From Microbaculum sp051390635 (GTDB taxonomy: Bacteria; Pseudomonadota; Alphaproteobacteria; Rhizobiales; Tepidamorphaceae), in NCBI RefSeq assembly GCF_051390635.1, contig NZ_JBPODT010000001.1:682001-746000 (forward strand): a DNA stretch of 64,000 bases, given 5' to 3'. Position 1 is the stretch's first letter. Each line of letters starts with the position of its first letter. The notes beneath the pieces were generated by a model that did no database searches, was not told the DNA's origin, and worked only from the letters and a program-made list of their open reading frames with translations. Of this stretch, positions 25,266 through 33,948 are shown piece after piece. Made by a program: the position numbers and the translations under genes.

Positions 25266-25277
25266 GGACGTGACTCC

Positions 25278-26783
25278 GTGAACGCCATCGGCGCCGCCTT
25301 CGAGCTCGTCCTTCAATGGAATGTGTTTGCCACGGTGCTGCTCGCGGCCCTGTTCGGCCTGACGGTCGGGGCCATTCCAGGCCTCACCGCCACCATGGCG
25401 ACCGCGCTGCTTGTTCCCCTCACCTTCTTCATGGATCCGGTGCCGGCGGTCGGCGCCATCGTCGCCTGCGCGGCGATGGCGATCTTCGCCGGCGACATCC
25501 CCGGCACGCTGTTGCGCATTCCCGGCACCCCGGCGTCCGCCGCCTATACCGACGAAGCCTACGCGATGACCCGCAATGGGGAGGCGGAGACCGCGCTCGG
25601 GGCGAACCTGCTGTTTTCCGCGCTCGGCGGGCTTGCCGGCACCGCCGTGTTGATCTTCGCCGCGCCCGCGCTCGCCGAGGTCGCGCTGAAGTTCTCGTCC
25701 TTCGAATATTTCTGGATGGCGCTCCTGGGCCTCACCTGCGCCGTGTTCATCGGCTCGGCCCAGCCGCTGCGCGCCTTCGTCAGCCTGTTCATCGGCCTAG
25801 CGATTGCGACCATCGGCCTGAACAACCCGGCCGGTGTTCCGCGCTTCACCTTCGGCTCGACCAACCTTCTCGCCGGCATCGATTTCATCCCGGCGATGAT
25901 CGGCCTGTTCGCGGTCTCCGAGGTGCTGCGCTCGATCGCCAGTGGCGTGCCCTCGATCGGCAGGCTGCAGACGTCGACCGGCAATATCTTCAAGCACTGG
26001 GGCGGGATGGTCACGACCTACTGGCGCCAGCAGCTCCGGGGTAACGCGCTCGGCATCGCCATCGGCGCGCTTCCCGGCGCCGGCGCCGATATCGCCGCCT
26101 GGGTGGCCTACGCGGTGAGCCGCAAGATGTCGCGCACGCCCGAGAAATTCGGCACCGGGCATGTCGAGGGCATCGTCGAGAGCACGTCGGCCAACAACGC
26201 GGCGCTGGCCTCGGCCTGGATCCCCGCCCTCGTCTTCGGCATTCCCGGCGACACGATCACCGCGATCGTGATCGGCGTCCTCTATGTCAAGGGCCTCAAC
26301 CCCGGGCCGACGCTGTTCCTGTTCAATCCGCAGTCGATCTACGCGGTGTTCATCATCTTCGTGCTCGCCAACCTGGTGATGATCCCGCTCGGCTGGGTCA
26401 CGATCAAGCTGGCCAAGCGGCTGCTGCTCGTGCCGCGCAACATCATGATGCCGGTGATCCTGGCCTTCTGCATCGTCGGCGCCTTCGCCTCCAGCAATTC
26501 CAGCTACGGCATCATCGTGATGCTCGCCTTCGGCATCCTCGGTTTCGTCATGGAGGAGAACCGCATCCCGATCGCGCCGTGCATCCTCGGCATCGTCATC
26601 GGGCCGATGCTGGAGGAGACCTTCGTCACCTCCATGATCAAGTCGGACGGCTCGTTCCTCGGCTTCTTCGAGCGCCCGATCGCCGCCGGCCTGGGGATCG
26701 TGACGGTCCTGATCTGGCTCTCCCCGCTGATCGGCATGCTCATGCGCCGCCGAAATGCCGGGGCCTCCGCGTCCGGTCAGTAA
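25278..26783 (+). CDS. tctA: Tripartite tricarboxylate transporter large membrane subunit
   Basis: A 501-residue permease with about twelve helices, starting at GTG. The family signature is clear: GLTVGAIPGLTATMATALLV near residue 25, GSPPTS-type loop replaced by PGTPASAAYTDEAYAMTR, LPGAGADIAAWVAYAVSRKM in the middle, and ASAWIPALVFGIPGDTITAI later. It uses the ion gradient to import a carboxylate delivered by TctC. Its stop overlaps the end of the convergent minus-strand gene by a few bases. Confidence 0.94.
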   Translation: MNAIGAAFELVLQWNVFATVLLAALFGLTVGAIPGLTATMATALLVPLTFFMDPVPAVGAIVACAAMAIFAGDIPGTLLRIPGTPASAAYTDEAYAMTRNGEAETALGANLLFSALGGLAGTAVLIFAAPALAEVALKFSSFEYFWMALLGLTCAVFIGSAQPLRAFVSLFIGLAIATIGLNNPAGVPRFTFGSTNLLAGIDFIPAMIGLFAVSEVLRSIASGVPSIGRLQTSTGNIFKHWGGMVTTYWRQQLRGNALGIAIGALPGAGADIAAWVAYAVSRKMSRTPEKFGTGHVEGIVESTSANNAALASAWIPALVFGIPGDTITAIVIGVLYVKGLNPGPTLFLFNPQSIYAVFIIFVLANLVMIPLGWVTIKLAKRLLLVPRNIMMPVILAFCIVGAFASSNSSYGIIVMLAFGILGFVMEENRIPIAPCILGIVIGPMLEETFVTSMIKSDGSFLGFFERPIAAGLGIVTVLIWLSPLIGMLMRRRNAGASASGQ

Positions 26784-27088
26784 CCCGGCGGATAGGGCGC
26801 GTAGTAGACCCGGGGCCCCGGACCATAGGCCGGTGCCGCAACATAGGGCCTGTAGCCAACGACCGGACCACCGCCAGGAACCTGTCCGGGCCCGTCATAG
26901 GCCAGGCTCGGGATTTCCCCGCCGGGATAGAGATAGCCGGAACGGTACTGGGTGTAGACTTGGTTGTTCAGCGCCCGCCAGCTCGTGCCGGTGTCCTCGG
27001 TATCGGCCTGGAAGGATTCCGCGTGAGCGAGTACCGGCAGGCCGAGACCCATCGCGATCGCTGCTGCGTAGATCGTCTTGCGTTTCAT
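26777..27088 (-). CDS. Small secreted protein of unknown function
   Basis: A 103-residue protein with a clear signal peptide (MKRKTIYAAAIAMGLGLPVL, cleavage near AHAES). The mature part has TSWRALNNQVYTQYRSGYLY and a Pro/Gly/Tyr-rich tail ending RVYYAPYPPGY. AGGAG stands eight bases before the ATG. It overlaps the tctA end by seven bases, tail to tail. The tail style resembles other tyrosine-rich envelope proteins of Hyphomicrobiales. Confidence 0.65.
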   Translation of the reverse strand: MKRKTIYAAAIAMGLGLPVLAHAESFQADTEDTGTSWRALNNQVYTQYRSGYLYPGGEIPSLAYDGPGQVPGGGPVVGYRPYVAAPAYGPGPRVYYAPYPPGY

Positions 27089-27206
27089 CGGTTGTCTCCT
27101 TTCGGATCGGGGCACGCCTGGCCCCACACAGGTCCGCTGCGGCACGGCGCAGCCGGCGCCCCGACCCGCCGCCCCGCGACGGTGCCCGGGCAAGGTGCCG
27201 GCGCGA

Positions 27207-27641
27207 TCAGCGGCAGAAATGCCGGCGGCCGTCGTAACCGAGAAAGGTACCCGACCCCGGATCGAACGAGCGGTAGCGGCTCTCGCAGTAGCGGTACCAG
27301 GCCGGCGTCCACGGCGCCGGATTGGCATAGACGTAGGCCGGTTGCCGGGGAGCCGCCAATGCGCCGCCGAGGATCGCGCCGACAGCCAGGCCGGCGACGC
27401 CCGCGGCCACCGCCGCGCCGTCGTCGTACCGATAGCGCCCGTGGGAGTAGTACGGACGATAGCGGCCGTAGCCGCGGGGATTGCGATAGCCGCCGTAGTA
27501 GGAACGACCGGCATACGGATACACCTTGCCGGGACCGTTCCAGCCGCGTCGATGATCGAGCGATTCCGCCGATGCGCTCGACGGAGCGACGATCAGCATC
27601 ACGGCAACGCTTGCTGCGAGCAAAGTTGTGAGAACTGGCAT
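27207..27641 (-). CDS. BA14K family secreted protein
   Basis: A 144-residue protein. A signal peptide ends near SSASAES; a Tyr/Arg/Gly-rich region follows; then a hydrophobic glycine-zipper-like helix (AAVAAGVAGLAVGAILGGAL). The C terminus is the BA14K signature: WYRYCESRYRSFDPGSGTFL and GYDGRRHFCR. BA14K was first described as an immunoreactive protein of Brucella. A perfect AGGAGGT precedes ATG 27641. A paralogue lies at 44519. Confidence 0.88.
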   Translation of the reverse strand: MPVLTTLLAASVAVMLIVAPSSASAESLDHRRGWNGPGKVYPYAGRSYYGGYRNPRGYGRYRPYYSHGRYRYDDGAAVAAGVAGLAVGAILGGALAAPRQPAYVYANPAPWTPAWYRYCESRYRSFDPGSGTFLGYDGRRHFCR

Positions 27642-27959
27642 TGCGACCTCCTTTGGCGCGATGCGGACGCCGTCGGCGAGGAAAAGTCCGGCCGCGCGAT
27701 CAAAAGGCGTTCCGCAGGTCTGCCGATAAGGATCAAACGCCTGCCGGTCGGATTCGGTTGCATGACCATTTCGGGGCGATTCCGCGGCGCATAGCAGGCG
27801 GCGGATAGCGGGCAGCGAGGCATGCCCCGCGCGCGCCGGGTCGGTGGCCCAGCGCAAAGGTCCGGTTTGCCGGGAAGTCGGACGTGCAAACAGCGATACG
27901 CGGCCCGGTCGTGCCCGAGCCGCGTCGCTGGTCGGGTCGCCGGTCGGGTTGCCGCCGGC

Positions 27960-28760
27960 CTACTCTGCCGCTTCCATGCCCGTGCGGGCCAACTCCAGCA
28001 GGCAGTCGTCGGACAGCGGTTCGATCGGCGCGAAATCGCGATGGGCGATCCACGGAGCCCGCGTGAACTTGGTGATGTGGTTGGAGACCGCGCACAGCGT
28101 CAGATAGACGATCTTGCGCGGATACGGCGTGATGTTCGGCGGGCTGGCGTGAACGAGATTGCCGTGGAACATCAGCACCGTGCCCGGCTTGCCCGTCGGC
28201 GCGACGATGCCGCCCTCCGCGGCGAGCCGCGTCACCGTCTCGTTGTCCAGCGTCCAGAGCGGATAGGACGTGGTCTTGAGGTCGTGGCCCGCTTCGAGCA
28301 CGCCCGCCTTGTGGCTCTTCGGGATGAACATGAGCGGCCCGTTGATCGCCATCACCTCGTCGAGGAAAACGGCGATGTTCATGGCGCGCGGCTCCGGCAT
28401 GCCGTCGTCGCGGGCCCAGGTGCCGTAGTCCTGGTGCCATTGCCAGACTTCGCCATCGAACGGCGCCTTCGCGTTTATCTTGAACTGGTGCATGTAGACC
28501 GGTTCGCCGAACAGCTGCGACACCGGCTCGACCAGCCGCGGATGCGCGCCCAGGCGGCGGAAGGCCTCGTTGTAGGTATGCGCAGCAAAGGCGGTGCGCG
28601 GCGCCCCGGTGGTCTCGCGCCAGACCTCTTCGCGATCCTGCGCATAGATATTCTCGGCCTCCTCGCGCAGCACGGCGACTTCCGCTTCGGAGAAACAATC
28701 GGGCAGGAACAGGTATCCGCTTTCGTCGAAGTCGCGCAGTTGCTGGTCGGTCAGTTTCAT
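27960..28760 (-). CDS. Phytanoyl-CoA dioxygenase (PhyH) family oxygenase
   Basis: A 266-residue 2-oxoglutarate/Fe(II) oxygenase of the PhyH/EctD group. It begins with the family stretch QQLRDFDESGYLFLPDCFSE. The first iron ligands are His and Asp in WQWHQDYGTW; the distal His is in FHGNLVHASPPN; AINGPLMFIPKSHKAG is also typical. GGAGGAG precedes the ATG. Substrates in this family range from phytanoyl-CoA to ectoine and small hydroxylated metabolites, and none can be fixed here. The GntR gene next to it on the same strand, 60 bases upstream, is its likely regulator. Confidence 0.87.
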   Translation of the reverse strand: MKLTDQQLRDFDESGYLFLPDCFSEAEVAVLREEAENIYAQDREEVWRETTGAPRTAFAAHTYNEAFRRLGAHPRLVEPVSQLFGEPVYMHQFKINAKAPFDGEVWQWHQDYGTWARDDGMPEPRAMNIAVFLDEVMAINGPLMFIPKSHKAGVLEAGHDLKTTSYPLWTLDNETVTRLAAEGGIVAPTGKPGTVLMFHGNLVHASPPNITPYPRKIVYLTLCAVSNHITKFTRAPWIAHRDFAPIEPLSDDCLLELARTGMEAAE

Positions 28761-28820
28761 GGCGTTGCTCCTCCTGCGCAGCCTTGTTGATTTAATGACC
28801 GGGACGCCCGCGGCTGCGCG

Positions 28821-29504
28821 TCAGGCGGCGTCCGAATCGATTTCGAGGCGGTTCGCCAGATCGGCGCCGGCGGCCTCCGTGTGGCGCCGTGCGAGGCGTC
28901 CCGCCTCGTCGACCGCGCCAGCTTCGATCGCCGCGAGGATCCCGGCGTGTTCGGTCCAGACCCGATGCCTGATCTCCGGCGCGTTCAGAACCGCCCCCAT
29001 GCACCGTTTGAAGTGCGGCCACTGGTCGGAAATGATGTCGAGGATCGCCTGATTGCCGGACAGGCGATGCAGGGCGGAATGGAACGCGACGTCCGCGTTG
29101 ATCCAGCGCCCGCGCCCGTCCTCGTCGGTCAGGGCCTGCCCGCTCTCCAGCGCCCTTCGCGCCTCCTGGAGCGTCGGGATGTCGGCCAGGCCGCCGGCCA
29201 CGACCTTTGCCGCGCGCCGCGCCGACAATTCGTCGAGAGCAGCGCGCACCTCGTAAAGGTCCGCGATGCGCTCCGGCTCGACGGGCGCGATGGCCAGACC
29301 GCGCCGCCCCTGCTCGCTCACCAGTCCCTGCCGTTTCAACAGCTGTAGCGCGTGGCTGACGGGCTGACGGGACACACCCAGGCGCGCGGCGAGGTCTTCC
29401 TGCCGGATCCGTTCACCGGGCTTCAACACACCGGCGGCGATGGCGTCCACCAGGCTCTCGTGAACCTGATCGATGAGGTTCGGCACTGCCGATAATTGCT
29501 GCAC
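28821..29504 (-). CDS. GntR family regulator, FadR/FCD type
   Basis: A 227-residue regulator. The N-terminal winged helix has GERIRQEDLAARLGVSRQPV followed by SHALQLLKRQGLV. The C-terminal all-helical FCD domain has metal-ligand candidates in NADVAFHSALHRLSGN and the late His of TEHAGILAAI. GTG at 29504 is preferred because GAGG stands eight bases upstream; TTG at 29525 would add seven residues without a ribosome-binding site. A perfect 20-bp palindrome 28 bases upstream is a likely autoregulatory operator. It heads the gntR-phyH unit. Confidence 0.88.
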   Translation of the reverse strand: MQQLSAVPNLIDQVHESLVDAIAAGVLKPGERIRQEDLAARLGVSRQPVSHALQLLKRQGLVSEQGRRGLAIAPVEPERIADLYEVRAALDELSARRAAKVVAGGLADIPTLQEARRALESGQALTDEDGRGRWINADVAFHSALHRLSGNQAILDIISDQWPHFKRCMGAVLNAPEIRHRVWTEHAGILAAIEAGAVDEAGRLARRHTEAAGADLANRLEIDSDAA

Positions 29505-29531
29505 GCCCTGATCCTCGCCCGACAATTTTTC

Positions 29532-29551
29532 GAATTCGGAATTCCGAATTC
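29532..29551. promoter_or_regulatory. Perfect 20-bp palindrome, probable GntR operator
   Basis: GAATTCGGAATTCCGAATTC reads identically on both strands. It sits in the divergent space between gntR (start 29504) and aspC (start 29736), within promoter distance of gntR. Assignment as operator is inferred from position and symmetry. Confidence 0.55.
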
Positions 29552-29735
29552 AGAATGCCGAAACAGCGGACCGCAGACAATATGCACTGCAGCATACGGG
29601 GGCGACCAAAATTCAGACGCGATGCGCATCGTGATAGCGACCCGTGGCACCAACTTGTCCCTTGCCTCGGTGCCGTTGCGCAACTACGGTCCGCGCCGTT
29701 TCCTTTGCCCCACGCAATTCCCGGGAGAAACAGGC

Positions 29736-30938
29736 ATGGCCTTCCTTGCCGACACACTCGGCCGCATCAAGCCGTCCGCAACCATCGCCGTCACCAACAA
29801 GGCCCGCGAGCTGAAAGCCGCCGGGCGCGACGTCATCGGCCTCGGCGCCGGTGAGCCGGATTTCGACACGCCGGAGAACATCAAGGAAGCGGCGATCAAG
29901 GCGATCCGCGAGGGCAAGACCAAATACACCGCCGTCGACGGCATTCCCGAGCTGAAGCAGGCGATCACCGCCAAGTTCAAGCGCGAGAACGGCCTCGACT
30001 ACGCCCCCAACCAGGTCACGGTCGGCACCGGCGGCAAGCAGGTGCTGTTCAACGCGCTGATGGCGACGCTGAACCCGGGCGACGAGGTCATCATCCCGGC
30101 GCCCTACTGGGTGAGCTATCCGGACATGGTCGCGCTGTTCGGCGGCGTTCCGGTCGCCATCGAGGGGCCGGCGGAGACCGGCTACAAGATCAGCCCGCAG
30201 ACACTCGAGGCCGCGATCACGCCGAAGACCAAGTGGCTGATCTTCAACTCGCCGTCGAACCCGTCGGGCGCCGCCTACACCCGCGCCGAGCTCAAGGCCC
30301 TGACCGACGTGCTGATGAAGCACCCGCACGTCTGGGTGATGACCGACGACATGTACGAGCACCTGGTCTACGACGACTTCGAGTTCACCACGATCGCCCA
30401 GGTCGAGCCCGGCCTCTACGAGCGCACGCTGACGGTGAACGGTGTGTCGAAGGCCTATTCGATGACTGGCTGGCGCATCGGTTACGGCGCCGGGCCGGCC
30501 AGCCTCATCAAGGCGATGGGCACGATCCAGTCGCAGTCGACCTCGAACCCCTGCTCGATCTCGCAGTACGCCTCGGTGGAAGCGCTGAACGGCACGCAGG
30601 ACTTCATCGCGCGCAACAACGAGGTCTTCAAGGGCCGGCGCGATCTGGTCGTCTCGATGCTGAACCAGGCGAGCGGCATCACCTGCCCCATGCCCGAAGG
30701 CGCCTTCTACGTCTATCCGAGCTGTGCCGGCACCATCGGCAAGACGTCTACCGGCGGCACCAGGCTCGAGACCGACGAGGACTTCGTCACCGCGCTTCTG
30801 GAAGAGGAAGGCGTCGCGGTCGTTCAGGGCACGGCCTTCGGCCTCGCCCCGTTCTTCCGCATTTCCTACGCCACCTCAACGGAGGCGCTGGAGGAGGCCT
30901 GCACCCGCATCCAGCGCTTCTGCGGCGGCCTGCGGTAG
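29736..30938 (+). CDS. aspC: Aspartate aminotransferase, class I pyridoxal-phosphate type
   Basis: A 400-residue fold-type I aminotransferase of the I-gamma/1-beta group common in alphaproteobacteria. It interconverts aspartate and oxaloacetate, and often prephenate or aromatic acids too. Visible are RIKPSATIAVTNKARELKAA near the start, GEPDFDTPENI, NSPSNPSGAAY, and the PLP Lys in VNGVSKAYSMTGWRIGY. GGGAGAAACAGGC precedes ATG 29736; the frame upstream is untranslated leader. Divergent from gntR. Confidence 0.95.
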   Translation: MAFLADTLGRIKPSATIAVTNKARELKAAGRDVIGLGAGEPDFDTPENIKEAAIKAIREGKTKYTAVDGIPELKQAITAKFKRENGLDYAPNQVTVGTGGKQVLFNALMATLNPGDEVIIPAPYWVSYPDMVALFGGVPVAIEGPAETGYKISPQTLEAAITPKTKWLIFNSPSNPSGAAYTRAELKALTDVLMKHPHVWVMTDDMYEHLVYDDFEFTTIAQVEPGLYERTLTVNGVSKAYSMTGWRIGYGAGPASLIKAMGTIQSQSTSNPCSISQYASVEALNGTQDFIARNNEVFKGRRDLVVSMLNQASGITCPMPEGAFYVYPSCAGTIGKTSTGGTRLETDEDFVTALLEEEGVAVVQGTAFGLAPFFRISYATSTEALEEACTRIQRFCGGLR

Positions 30939-30956
30939 GCGGACGCCGTTTTCACT

Positions 30957-30987
30957 CGTCATTGCCGGGCTTGCCCCGGCAATGATC
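30957..30987. repeat. Palindromic repeat (CGTCATTGCCGGGCTTG type)
   Basis: TCATTGCCGGGCTTGCCCCG followed by GCAATGA is a near-perfect palindrome between aspC and the convergent DUF6455 gene. The family is common in Hyphomicrobiales; further copies lie at 31605 and 63072-63144. Confidence 0.75.
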
Positions 30988-31006
30988 GGTTCTCGGCGCG
31001 GACAGC

Positions 31007-31462
31007 TCAGTTGAGATAGGCCGGACGCTCCGTCGCCGCCGAGCCAATCGCCCCGGCCGCGAGGATCCGGTCGAAATCTCCGCTGTTCGGGCAGAAATCG
31101 TGGAACCGCTCGGCGAACGCCGAATGCGCGATCACCTGCCGGCAATGTCCGCGCTGCCGGCACATCGCGCAAGTGCGCTGAAGGTCGCGGAACCAGTCGC
31201 TGTCCTGTACGGCGAACGCGTCGGGATCGATGCCGACCGATACCATGCCTTTCGCCATCAGATCCTCGAAGGCGAACGGGCGCGACACGGCGTCCCTCAG
31301 ATCCGACGCGTCCATGCCCGTCTCCGCCAGGATGCGCGAAGCTTCGTGCGGATCGAGCGCGTTGAACTCCCGCATCGTCCGCGCGGCCTGTCGCTTGTCC
31401 CGCACGTAATCGACCGCGAGGCGCCAGGCCCCGGCGATGTTTCCAAGCAACGTGTTGTTCAT
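31007..31462 (-). CDS. DUF6455 family protein with Cys cluster
   Basis: A 151-residue cytoplasmic protein. The first half is helical (ARTMREFNALDPHEASRILA). The second half carries the family cysteine pattern CAMCRQRGHCRQ followed about 16 residues later by FHDFCPNSGDFDRIL. The four cysteines could bind a metal or an Fe-S cluster; this is inference. GGAGG precedes the ATG at 31462. An FNR/FixK-type box lies 110 bases upstream, which would fit oxygen-responsive expression. Confidence 0.8.
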   Translation of the reverse strand: MNNTLLGNIAGAWRLAVDYVRDKRQAARTMREFNALDPHEASRILAETGMDASDLRDAVSRPFAFEDLMAKGMVSVGIDPDAFAVQDSDWFRDLQRTCAMCRQRGHCRQVIAHSAFAERFHDFCPNSGDFDRILAAGAIGSAATERPAYLN

Positions 31463-31571
31463 CGGCGTCCTCCACCGTTCCGGTCTCGCGAAACCGCGCC
31501 GCCGGCGACAAAACGCACCGCACCGCGGCTACAACCTATCGTAACGGTAGAATATAGAAAGCATGCGGTCT

Positions 31572-31585
31572 TTGAGCTGCATCAA
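31572..31585. promoter_or_regulatory. FNR/FixK-type box
   Basis: TTGAGCTGCATCAA fits the TTGA-N6-TCAA consensus of FNR, FixK and FnrN regulators, with one half-site exact (ATCAA). On the minus strand a TATATT stretch follows about 15 bases downstream, towards the DUF6455 gene. It also lies 88 bases upstream of the plus-strand luciferase-like gene. Confidence 0.5.
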
Positions 31586-31604
31586 ATGCGCCGGTCGCGG
31601 TCCC

Positions 31605-31633
31605 GCCATTGCCGGGCTTGACCCGGCCATCCG
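31605..31633. repeat. Degenerate copy of the CGTCATTGCCGGGCTTG repeat
   Basis: GCCATTGCCGGGCTTGACCC followed by GGCCAT is a weaker copy of the palindrome at 30957, in the space before the luciferase-like gene. Confidence 0.6.
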
Positions 31634-31672
31634 ATTGCGCAGTTTTCAAAGGGCAATGTCCGCTGGAAGCCC

Positions 31673-32689
31673 ATGATGCCCCTCGCCCTCTCCGTCCTCG
31701 ATCTCTCGCCGGTGACGACCGCGGCCCCGCCGTCGCAATCGCTGCGCAATTCGATCGATCTGGCTCGTCACGTCGATCGTCTCGGTTATGCCCGCTATTG
31801 GCTCGCCGAGCATCACAACCTCGCCAACGTGGCGACCACGTCGCCGGCGATAATGATCGGCCAGGTGGCGGCCGCCACGGCGCGCATTCGCGTCGGCTCC
31901 GGCGGCGTCATGCTGCCGAACCACGCCCCGCTCACCGTCGCCGAGAATTTCCGCACGCTCGAGGCGCTGTTTCCGGGCCGCATCGATCTGGGGCTCGGCC
32001 GCGCGCCGGGCACCGACCAGCTCACCATGGCCGCGCTGAGGCGGCGCATGGAGGGCGCGGAGGCCGACGATTTCCTCGAGCGCCTGCACGAGCTGATCGC
32101 CTTCGGCACCGATAGCTTTCCCGAGGGCCATCCGTTCCGGCAGGTGACGGCGATGCCCGACGACGTGACGTTGCCGCCGATCACGATTCTCGGCTCGTCG
32201 AACTATGGCGCCCATCTCGCCGCCGCCATGGGCCTGGGCTACGCCTTCGCCCATCACTTCGCCTCCTATCCCGCCGACCAGGCGATGCAGATCTATCGCG
32301 ACAAGTTCCAGCCCTCTGTCTGGCTCGACCGGCCGCACGCGATCCTCGGCGTCTCGGCGGTCTGCGCGCCGAGCGACGAGGAAGCCGATTTCCTCGCCGC
32401 CACCGCCGACCTTGCCTGGTTCCGCATCATGCGCGGCGAGCGGGCGCCGCTGGCCAGCCCCGAGAACGCGCTGGCGCTCGATCTGACGGAAGGCGACCGC
32501 GCGCAGATGCGCCGCGATCGCGTCCGCCACGCCGTCGGATCGCCCGAGACCGTGAAGGCACGGCTGGACGAGTTGGCGACGCACTGCCAGGCCGACGAGC
32601 TGATGGTGACCTCCAACATCTTCGACCATGCCCTGCGCAAGCGCTCCTACGCACTTCTGGCGGACGCGTTCGGCCTCGAAGCCGCATAG
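31673..32689 (+). CDS. Luciferase-like flavin-dependent monooxygenase (LLM class)
   Basis: A 338-residue TIM-barrel protein. It shows the bacterial luciferase-like pattern: LGYARYWLAEHHN, VGSGGVMLPNHAPLTVAENF, RIDLGLGRAPGTD and ITILGSSNYGAHLAAAMGLG. Members use FMNH2 or F420; in this organism flavin is expected. The substrate is unknown. The start is ATG 31673 or the directly following ATG 31676. Many similar proteins are called MsnO8-type oxidoreductases, which is a loose label. Confidence 0.88.
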   Translation: MMPLALSVLDLSPVTTAAPPSQSLRNSIDLARHVDRLGYARYWLAEHHNLANVATTSPAIMIGQVAAATARIRVGSGGVMLPNHAPLTVAENFRTLEALFPGRIDLGLGRAPGTDQLTMAALRRRMEGAEADDFLERLHELIAFGTDSFPEGHPFRQVTAMPDDVTLPPITILGSSNYGAHLAAAMGLGYAFAHHFASYPADQAMQIYRDKFQPSVWLDRPHAILGVSAVCAPSDEEADFLAATADLAWFRIMRGERAPLASPENALALDLTEGDRAQMRRDRVRHAVGSPETVKARLDELATHCQADELMVTSNIFDHALRKRSYALLADAFGLEAA

Positions 32690-32893
32690 TATTCCGCGGC
32701 GAAGTGTTCCGCGGCGTAATGGTCCAGTGGGCGGGGCAACTTTTGCGCTAGGCGTGGGAAATGGCCCGCGCGGTGGGACAAAAAAGCGCTCTCGCGTGAT
32801 TTGTAGACTTCCCGTTAACGCGAATGCAATCTACAACCCTTACGCGAATTCTTGCCAAACATTCGGGGGCGAACACCGGCTGGGAGGCCTTTG

Positions 32894-33769
32894 ATGTCAG
32901 ACTATCGTTCCATCCGCTATGCGACCAACGGACGGATAGCGACCATCACGCTCAACCGTCCGGACCGGCTGAATGCCATCGACCGGTACATGCCGCAGGA
33001 GATCGAAGCCGCGGTCAGGCGGGCGAATGACGACGACGCCGTTCATGTGATCGTCGTCGAGGGCGCCGGCCGCGCATTCTGCTCCGGCTACGACCTGCAG
33101 GACTTCGCCGAGGCGGGCGGCACCAATCCCGGCATCCAGGACATGCCGTGGGACCCGATGCTCGACTTCAAGTTCATGTACGCCAACACCCATGCGTTCA
33201 TGAGCCTGCACCGCTCCTACAAGCCGACGATCGCCAAGATCCGCGGCCACGCGGTCGCCGGCGGCTCCGACATCGCCACCTGCTGCGACCTGATCGTGAT
33301 GGCCGAGGAAGCCAAGATCGGCTACCCCCCGGCCCGCGTCTGGGGCTGCCCCTCTGTCGGCCTGTGGGTCTTCCGCATTGGCGCCCAGCGCGCCAAGCGC
33401 ATGCTGTTCACCGGTGATCTGATCGACGGCCACACCGCCGTCGAATACGGCCTGGCCATCGATACCGTGCCGGACGCCGGGCTGGACGAGGCCGTCGAAG
33501 CGCTGGCCAACCGCATGGCCGGCGTCCCGAAGAACCAGTTGATGATGTCGAAGCTGATGATCAATTCCGCCCTCGACAACCAGGGGCTCAGTACCACCCA
33601 GCAGATGGCGACCCTGTTCGACGGCATCACCCGCCACTCACCGGAGGGCGTATGGTGGAAGCAACGCGCGGAGGACGTCGGCTTCAAGCAGGCCGTGCGT
33701 GAACGCGACTCCGGCGCCCCGATCGCCGCCGAAGCCGAAAGCAAGCTGCCGGATTGGCGGCAGGATTGA
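32894..33769 (+). CDS. Enoyl-CoA hydratase/isomerase (crotonase) family protein
   Basis: A 291-residue crotonase. Oxyanion-hole segments are GAGRAFCSGYDLQDF and KIRGHAVAGGSDIATCCDLI. RIATITLNRPDRLNAIDRYM is the typical first strand and loop. The third signature, around WGCPSVGLWVFRIGAQRAKR, lacks the usual catalytic Glu position of classical hydratases, so the reaction may differ. GGGAGG six bases before ATG 32894 fixes the start; the frame from 32852 adds non-homologous residues. Confidence 0.88.
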   Translation: MSDYRSIRYATNGRIATITLNRPDRLNAIDRYMPQEIEAAVRRANDDDAVHVIVVEGAGRAFCSGYDLQDFAEAGGTNPGIQDMPWDPMLDFKFMYANTHAFMSLHRSYKPTIAKIRGHAVAGGSDIATCCDLIVMAEEAKIGYPPARVWGCPSVGLWVFRIGAQRAKRMLFTGDLIDGHTAVEYGLAIDTVPDAGLDEAVEALANRMAGVPKNQLMMSKLMINSALDNQGLSTTQQMATLFDGITRHSPEGVWWKQRAEDVGFKQAVRERDSGAPIAAEAESKLPDWRQD

Positions 33770-33948
33770 TCGAACCGACGATCGAAACCCGGGCCGCGGT
33801 CCCCCGCAAACCGTTGATCGATCGCAATGAAGTCCGTGAAGATTGCGCGCGTCATTGTCACGGAATTGCCGGAACCGATGCCCATAGTCCGGCGTTGAAG
33901 GCGGGGGACAGCCAAGTCCTCTGCTCGAAAATGAACAAGGAGATCACC

